A stretch of DNA of 64,000 bases from Effrenium voratum (taxonomy: Eukaryota; Sar; Dinophyceae; Suessiales; Symbiodiniaceae): the NCBI GenBank assembly GCA_963377175.1, contig CAUJNA010000508.1, positions 118,733-182,732 on the forward strand, written 5' to 3'. Shown here piece by piece: positions 57,400-64,000 of this stretch. A program made the position numbers and the translations under genes. The stretch's first letter is position 1. Every line of letters begins with the position of its first letter. Below the pieces are notes generated by a model, which was not told the DNA's origin, did no database searches, and saw only the letters and a list, made by a program, of their open reading frames with translations.

Positions 57400-57890
57400 G
57401 GAAATTGTGCGTGCTGTCGGGCCCCGACCCCGCTAGCAGTCGGGCCCCAACCCAATGAGGGAATATCACCTAATCATATATTTTTAGGTAGAACGACTGT
57501 TTTGAATTTATTCACCCGCCTTTTTTTGCGTGGCTGGCTTTTTGTCAGGGCCTGTCATTAGCCTATTTGTCGGACTGATGGTTTTCGTGAAGTTGGTTTT
57601 TATGTAAATTAGAGTCTTTTTTGTTCGCCGTGTATTTTGTGCGGCTGGATTTTTTCAAGGCCTGGCACTGACCTACTGGTCTGGCTGATAATTCTCGTGA
57701 AGTTGGCTTTTTAACTAGGGCTTCTAATTTGGTTGTTGTGTGTGGGTATCAATTTGTTATACAATTTTTCCTGGGCCTATTACTGGCTTGCTTAGTCGGG
57801 CTGCATTTTTTGTGATTTGGGCATTCTGCAAGAGAGTTTCTAACTTGTGTTTTGTTAATGGCTGCCGTTTTTCGCGGCTAAAGGCATTGT
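57400..57890 (-). repeat. Inverted copies of the same satellite
   Basis: Complements of the satellite appear: TAGGGCTTCTAATTTGGTTG near 57715, TAAATTAGAGTCTTTTTTGT near 57605, GTTTCTAACTTGTGTTTTGT near 57836, plus AGGGCCTGTCATTAGCCTAT near 57547. Two copies of the 23-bp GC unit, also inverted, lie near 57417-57455. The array therefore mirrors itself around about 57300-57400. Confidence 0.7.
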
Positions 57891-57901
57891 TGCGTCATGG
57901 G

Positions 57902-58022
57902 TCACTTGTTCTTACGCCCGGCGGGCTTAAGAACAAGTAAGCACTTTAGCGAATAAATGGCTAGGTCACTTGTTCCGGTTAGCCCCATCTTGTTCTTATG
58001 CCCGTCGGGCGTAAGAACAGAA
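57902..58022. repeat. Two related hairpins, TTCTTACGCCCG / CGGGCGTAAGAA
   Basis: First: CTTGTTCTTACGCCCG pairs with CGGGCTTAAGAACAAG (57905-57937). Second: TGTTCTTATGCCCG pairs with CGGGCGTAAGAACA (57990-58019). The surrounding GGCTAGGTCACTTGTTC text is also repeated. Function unknown. Confidence 0.7.
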
Positions 58023-58097
58023 AACGCTTGGGGCTGGAAACTAGTCAAGGCTTTTCCAGGACTCGTGGGAGCGGCGCAGTGGCAGCGTCTAATACCA

Positions 58098-58265
58098 AGC
58101 AACGTATTCGCTTTGTCGAATTACTTAATTCGTCGCACGGAAGCCCGTCATCTCGATCCACAGACGGCATCACTGGCATCACTAGCATCGCCAACATCAC
58201 CAGCAATGACGTCTAGCTGATTCTCGCTCTGACGAATTAGCTAATTCGTCGCACGGACACCTGTC
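58098..58265 (+). repeat. Duplicated unit with an AATTAGCTAATT palindrome
   Basis: CGAATTACTTAATTCGTCGC followed by ACGGA (58118-58142) recurs as CGAATTAGCTAATTCGTCGC followed by ACGGA (58232-58256). The second is preceded by A and contains the perfect 18-base palindrome ACGAATTAGCTAATTCGT. The next ~25 bases (ATCTxCxGAxxGCATCAC) are also shared. A frame from 58213 through the second copy runs to a TAA near 58460 and ends RLLELGN, which might be coding. Confidence 0.55.
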
Positions 58266-58730
58266 GCCTTCATCTACGGAGTGCATCACCGGCATCGCCA
58301 GCCCACGATCGCCATGGGGTGGTGTGGATCGACTTGAACCTTGGCCGGAGCAGGAAGTAATCACAGGGGCCCAGCTGAATTCTGTTATGCCTCGCTTACG
58401 GCGCAAAGCTCGTGCCCTTCAGCATGGCGCTGCGACGATGCGCTTGCTTGAGCTAGGAAACTAAACACCACTACTCTTTGGAACGAATGCTTCCTAGGGC
58501 TCATATCCGGCAGTGCGTTGATCCAGCGTCACTTAAAAGCAATGAAAACACGTACTTTGTTTTCAGGGCGGCCCTACTCAAAGCAAAATGCAGCAAGCCC
58601 TATACGAGCGGCGGTCGTAAATCACTTAGCAAGTAGATAGGGTCCACGTCTATATTGCTAACTTCTTCGCACTTACTTCTCAAAGAAGAGACCGAGGTGA
58701 GCGACACGATGCCCCAGAAAACGGTCAGCA

Positions 58731-58779
58731 AGATTAACAAGCTTCCAAACAAGTCGATTAACAAGCTTCCAAACAAGTC
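58731..58779. repeat. 24-bp perfect tandem duplication
   Basis: GATTAACAAGCTTCCAAACA plus AGTC occurs twice head to tail. It produces the doubled DLFGSLLI in the minus-strand frame 58600-59031, which I do not otherwise support as a gene. Confidence 0.9.
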
Positions 58780-60289
58780 GCGCGGTGCTTCCCCCGAAGC
58801 AATCCCAGTGTTAACTTCGAAGCGAGCTGGAAGTTTGACCCCCATCACACTTTTGTATGTTTTTACACGTGTGCGATGAGCTGTTAAACGCCAGCAGGGG
58901 GGAGGGGGGCTAATTGGAGAGACAATTATAGTGGGTGTTGAAGTAGGCCAGGGCCAGCCATTTGAAGCAACCTTGACAAAATTGGCGGATATATCTGTGG
59001 GCTTTGTCCACGTGGTCCGCGCAAAGATCAACGCCTATTGAACAGCAAAAAAGTCTCACAATCAAGGAATCGGCAATGTCTCCATCAAGCCCTAACAACA
59101 CAAGATGCAACAAGTAATAGCCCTTAACAAACTTGCTCAGCTATATGCCCACTTCAACACTTCGTATGAGTTCTAAGATATATTTTTAGCAAAGCCGCTA
59201 CTATCGAAAAACATACTGCGGATTACTAATAAATAAGTCTCTAAAATCGTGCAATACCTAATTTGCAATTATTCCAACACTAAGCCGTAAACTTACAAAC
59301 CTTTCCAGGTCCATTTACAGCCATTTACTCCTACAATTGTGCCTACCTTCCATAAGACTATAACTATATATCGTTTTCTTAAATTCTCAACCTTAACAAA
59401 GCGCTTAAAACATAAACACAATTCAATCATTATTATTATTTCAATATACAAAATAATAATATTTTGATTCATATATATTTATTAAGCTCAAATACATACC
59501 ACACACATCTAATATTTTAATTAAACATAAAAAAATATATATAAAACACAACTCCCTTTCCTATATCCCTCGTTCATTAACAAATTCAAACATTAGGTAA
59601 TAAAAAAAAAATCATTCCGAGATATAGGTTTTTCCTCACCTTTCTTCATCTTCATTTTCTCGTTTTTATTACGCACCCTCGTCTATAGACTAAGCAAAGA
59701 GGAAGCAAACCATCCACGAAAATACGATTAACATGAATGACTAAGAGGTGAAAATAGGACGGCTCGCCCATTATCTATCTATGAGTGAGTTGTAACGAGC
59801 CATCATATCTTTACTATTTCCCAAGCGATAGAAGAATTTGGCCCTTCATCTCTTTCATTCTTCTTCCATATCCGAAAGTCATTTCTAGATGATAGGATGT
59901 GGGGCCGGCATCTTTTCCCTCATATCATATTCATCCAAAATTACTATTATATCTATAATCTCTCCTTTCGTTTGGAAGTACATTGCAAAGATGAAAGGAG
60001 GTAGACAACAACCAATAAATGAGAGCCTGCCATATCTTTCCATATAATTTATCTTTGCTTCGTCCCTTCGTTTCCAAAGAATCTCATGGTCTATGTTCTA
60101 ATACTTTGTCTCCATCGCCTTTCAATTATTAATGATTCTTGATTGGAAAGGAGATGATATAGAGATAAAAGGGTCATCATTTCCAGAATTCATCTTTGAT
60201 GAATGAAATAATGGTTCTCTTTCTGTTCCTTTCCCACCTATTAATAATTGTGTGTAGGAAAGGGGAAACAAAAACGAGAGGCGTTCACG

Positions 60290-63200
60290 TTGGATTGCTC
60301 AGACAGGTATGATTCGAAGTATGATTCGGGGGTATGAATATTGTATGCCATTTGGCCCTTCTCCGCTCTTGGTCATCGTCTCATCTGACCAAGACCTGCG
60401 AGAGCAATGAACAAATTGATTTCCTTCGCCACCAACTGGCCTGTATCGCCCAGATCGTAAACCCAATCTTTACTGTTCGACCGCATGCATGGCTGCAGGT
60501 GACCGTATGCGTGTCAATGCAACACGCATGGACAATAATTCAAGAGCTCGGATGTCAAACCTTCCAAATTGGTGCCCAGTCCTTCAGCTTTCTTGACTTG
60601 GCTGCCTCCTGACGGCCATGCTCTTTGAACTGATGCGTCTACGGAATAATCGGATCTCCACTGGGTACGGCAAACGCCGTTGCGGTCACACCTGTCACCA
60701 TGAGTCACCTCATTGGTCTCTAGTTTGCTCAATAGCTAGGTTCCTGGGCCTCACTGTGACGCCCATTCAATCCTGCAGTAGAAGCCACCAAAAATGGGCA
60801 ACACAGTGGTTTTTGAGTGCTCTGTCTCTCATCGGCCTGCCTCAAGACGGCCGGAATGCTTTTTGGCGAGCTCAAACTTTGGACCTGGGCAGCGCACTGA
60901 TTGACTTGACTTGAACGTCATCACAGATCTGCTGTGCATGTGCCGTTCAATTGCACAGCCTTCGCCATGAATGATCATGTGATCAAGTAGTACTAAGTAG
61001 GAGTAGGACTGCTGGCCCTTCAACCTACACCAAAGCACAATGCATGTTGTCGACATCACTCCGAGCATGCGGCTGTCATCCCTGCAGTACGCAACCCTCA
61101 CTCAAGCTATCGGACGCAGCATGCGTCATCTTTTGCTGTCAACTTTGTTTGATGCTTGACTCGATTGTTGAGATTGCTTGGCTTGGTTGGTTGGTTGGTT
61201 GGTAGGGCGCGGATAATTCAAAATGACAAACAAGCTTCTTTCCAGAATCGTGATTTTGGCTGCGCTCTGCGGTTGGCGGACTGATCCTTGCGTGCTTTTC
61301 CTTAGTGTGCCTGTCCCGGCACAGCTCACCACGACCAGTGAGGCTATTGCTGCTTGCATCTCAGGCCTCTCAATTTTATAGTTGGGCCGCCAAATTGTAC
61401 AGTACTTACCATGATCACCTGCCTTGAGACCACATATAACCACATCAATCCCGAAATTGTCCTATCAACATCTACCTTGTCGGCATTGGTTCTTCACTTG
61501 AGAACGGCCTGATTCGGCTCATGCAAAATTCACAATAAGTTTCTTCATGCTCATCTTCTCCACAAAGGCTTTTGATACGCTCTCGAAGTCATCTTGACTG
61601 TGATGATGCCAACCTGCCTGACCCATGATGAATCACGAATGAGGAATCACTTGAGCGTCCGGGCCTCTTTGACCGCTGAAGAAAGGACTCCACTGGGTCC
61701 TATCCAATTTCACTGCGGTCTGCCTGCCCTGGCGCGGACTGGGTGTTCCTTCTCCGCTCCATCTGAGATAAGGGTTCCCTATTCTGGCAAACAACCCAGG
61801 GTGAAGTCATTAGGGGTAGCAAAAGAGGAATCCTGTATTTTTCAGTGTGAGCCCCCAACAGAATTGTTCCAGTTGAATGCCCTTTGCATCTTGCCCGCGC
61901 CTGTCTAGATGCACGCCAATGCCAAAAGCCATGCACGCACAAACAAAGACGTGAAGCCGCTGTCCTCTGGCAGCACCGAGATGTCCTGAGCATCGTGCAA
62001 TAAGCATCACGGATCATGGATGAGATGGCGCATCGCCAATGATACATCGAGTGCCGGGCTTTGACGCGGAGGTCCTGTATCAACAGAGATTCAAGCTGGA
62101 CACTCTCTGGAACAACTCTTCTGGTCGACATCATGCAAGGAGCAAATGACAGCTCGCTGCTCTCACAAAGTCAGAGTTCGACAAGGGAGTTAGCATTCTT
62201 GTTTTGAATGCATTCTCTTTTTTCAGATGTTGCCGTTGGGACAATCAGCTTGGATTTGGCAAGCGAGGCACAAGAAACAAGCACCATACCCCCAACCATG
62301 GTGCCTTGGAGGCCCGCTAAAAGCCGCGCGACAACTTGCGTGGACTTTTTGTGGAAGCAATCCGCTTCAACCAACATACCCATGCACCGCGTTTTTTTGA
62401 AAGCGCGGCTGCGGCGTTGGACTGACCTGACGAATCCAAGAACAAGGTGGCGGCGCCTGCAGCGGGCCGGTTCCGTCCACTGGAAAGCATTTGAATAATT
62501 TATGCGTGTGCATCCAGAAAGACTAGAATACCCTCTGGGCGGTTTTGCACAGTTTCGTATTTTATAGTTTCACGGGCAACATGCGCTCTTGTGACCAAGG
62601 TCTTATCTTCCCGAAGTGTTCAGAAGCCTGCAAGATCCTAAGCTCTGGGATACATGGGACACGCTAAAGCATACACAAATGGCTTCAATTCCGCGGGATT
62701 TTTCAGGTTGAATGTCCGCAGAGTCTGTTGGAGAAATGCCAACTTAGCAACAATCCCGCAGGGCTGTAGATTTCAGCTACACGCCATGAACACGGGTCTC
62801 AGGATAGGGGACCCCGGTTTCCTTGTGGTTTACAACCACCTAAAAGGGGGTACGTGCGAAAAAGACACACCCAGTGCCACTTGTCGGCAAGTGGATTCAT
62901 GCCGGGAACCACGGCTACGGAATGCACGAAGTCATGTGCACCAGCCATGATAGCACAAGCTGCACCTTTTTCGGGGAACTGTTGCTCCTCGCTTGAACAA
63001 GGTCTGAGTGTAAGCGGAGAAATGGCATTTTGAGTGGATGTGTGCGTAAAGCAAAAGACTCGGACTGTGAACATACCATGGCACCTAGAGGAGCCAAACA
63101 CTCAACTCATCGAGAGCATCTCCCACTTGCCACCAAAGCCATATGCCCCGCGAATCAGCGGGAACTATTTTTGCTTACATGCCCGCCCTGGCCGTCCAAA

Positions 63201-64000
63201 GGCCAGAACAGCCACTTCGAATTGTGATTTACATTTTGTCATGGTAGCTGCTTGCATCTAGCTCGAAGCGGTTCCAGGCCAAAGAAACGCAACTTCTGAC
63301 ACAGTCTCGTGCAATCGGCTAGGTGTGTGCTAGGCCGGCTCCTCGATGAGCTCCGAGAATCGCGAGTTCTGCAAGGAGCTCGGCGCCATAGTGGAAATCT
63401 CGCAGGGACAGCGGCTTGCACAAAAGAAACAGCTGTCTTCAAATATGAAAGGAACCCAGGGGTAAACACAAAAAGGGGAAACGACGTGGTGCGAAATGAG
63501 TATCAAGAAACACCTACATGCTCTGCACTACTTCGGCAGCTGAAAGGCTCCATTCTCTGGCTGGACAACAGCTGACACAACGTTTGATCAGCTTCGGTAG
63601 CAAAACATCATGCCTGAGCTTGCCGGGCCCTTCCAACGAGGTTGCTGTCTGCAATCATTGCTGCCTCGTCCATCTTGGATTGGTTCCATGGCACCCCTGC
63701 CAGTGCCATTCGCGCCTGGCAGTCAGCATATGACACACACACACACACAGAAGCAACAACTACATATTTTCCCTGCTCTGTTCTCTCCCGGGCCCCTTCG
63801 ATTCTTTCAGGCGTCTGCACTCTGACTTAGACTATGCTCCATGATTACAGCATGCTTGGCCACGTAGGCATTTCTTTCAGTCAAAACAAGGCTACAAACG
63901 GTACCCTTACAACAAGACACAGCCGTAATGATGCCTCGGCTGGCATCGAGTTGACTGATCATATCTAAGAGGTGCCAAAAGTGATTCGTGCCTCTGCTCG
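60290..64000. other. Host-like sequence, no recognised gene
   Basis: Composition returns to that of the first 25 kb. Frames up to ~145 codons occur on both strands (such as 61700-62134 minus) without recognisable motifs. A short (AC)n run lies at 63731-63748. Introns or untranslated sequence of an unrecognised gene are possible. Confidence 0.45.

Noticed and set aside
58600..59031. 143-residue minus-strand ORF with DLFGSLLI repeated
   Set aside because: The repeat comes from a 24-bp tandem duplication; no recognisable domain and no conserved neighbour.

Overview
The window looks like nuclear DNA of a dinoflagellate that carries an endogenous DNA virus / Polinton-like element. Evidence for the host: exon-sized pentatricopeptide-repeat (PPR) fragments of the dinoflagellate type (20.2 kb and 21.9 kb, core AAISACEKG; a third at 11.5 kb), a 15/16 match to the dinoflagellate spliced leader (10.87 kb), a Ty1/copia-type integrase fragment (9.0-9.3 kb), very low gene density and many simple repeats. 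A 100-base assembly gap lies at 8901-9000. The species cannot be named from this.

Layout. 1-25.0 kb: host-like sequence, mostly repeats: a duplicated unit (1-1145), a GTTTAAAC-rich stretch (1.9-2.6 kb), microsatellites, and a large inverted repeat (12.17-13.45 kb against 15.72-17.4 kb) built of minisatellites around GATA/GAAA tracts. 25.32-48.17 kb: an AT-rich viral island. 48.2-53.45 kb: host-like sequence with microsatellites and two short exon-like ORFs. 53.45-60.3 kb: a second compositional island, AT-rich and non-coding as far as I can see, holding a ~110-145 bp satellite that reverses orientation near 57.3 kb, plus hairpins. 60.3-64 kb: host-like, nothing recognised.

The viral island is the centre of interest. 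It is bounded by ~600 bp terminal inverted repeats (25383-25994 and 47461-48060) that each carry the same small gene, and inside it two related gene sets face away from a palindromic centre at 36352-36381. Both arms carry, from the centre outwards: a 5'-truncated penton-like (minor capsid) gene, a GIY-YIG nuclease, an acidic zinc-finger protein, a small coiled-coil protein, an acidic coiled-coil protein, an RS-rich protein, a small C2HC zinc-finger protein, and a protein-primed family B DNA polymerase. The left arm also has an intact retroviral-type integrase; the right arm has a tandem duplication of the penton/GIY pair and an extra GIY-YIG gene. No major capsid protein, packaging ATPase or protease is visible, perhaps because both arms are cut at the penton gene. 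Most copies are broken by frameshifts, so this is a decaying insertion, though some lesions may be sequencing errors.

Two regulatory patterns stand out. A motif ACTTAAAGA, followed by a CCTTAATATA-like box, lies 17-34 nt upstream of seven start codons (terminal gene, 26.7 kb gene, polymerase, C2HC protein), while the structural genes lack it. Strong hairpins lie 1-20 nt after six stop codons. The two arms are nearly identical in the structural module and in the terminal repeats but strongly diverged in the replication module between them, and both borders of that diverged block fall on the ACTTAAAGA motif: a mosaic element whose replication cassette appears to have been exchanged at its promoters.
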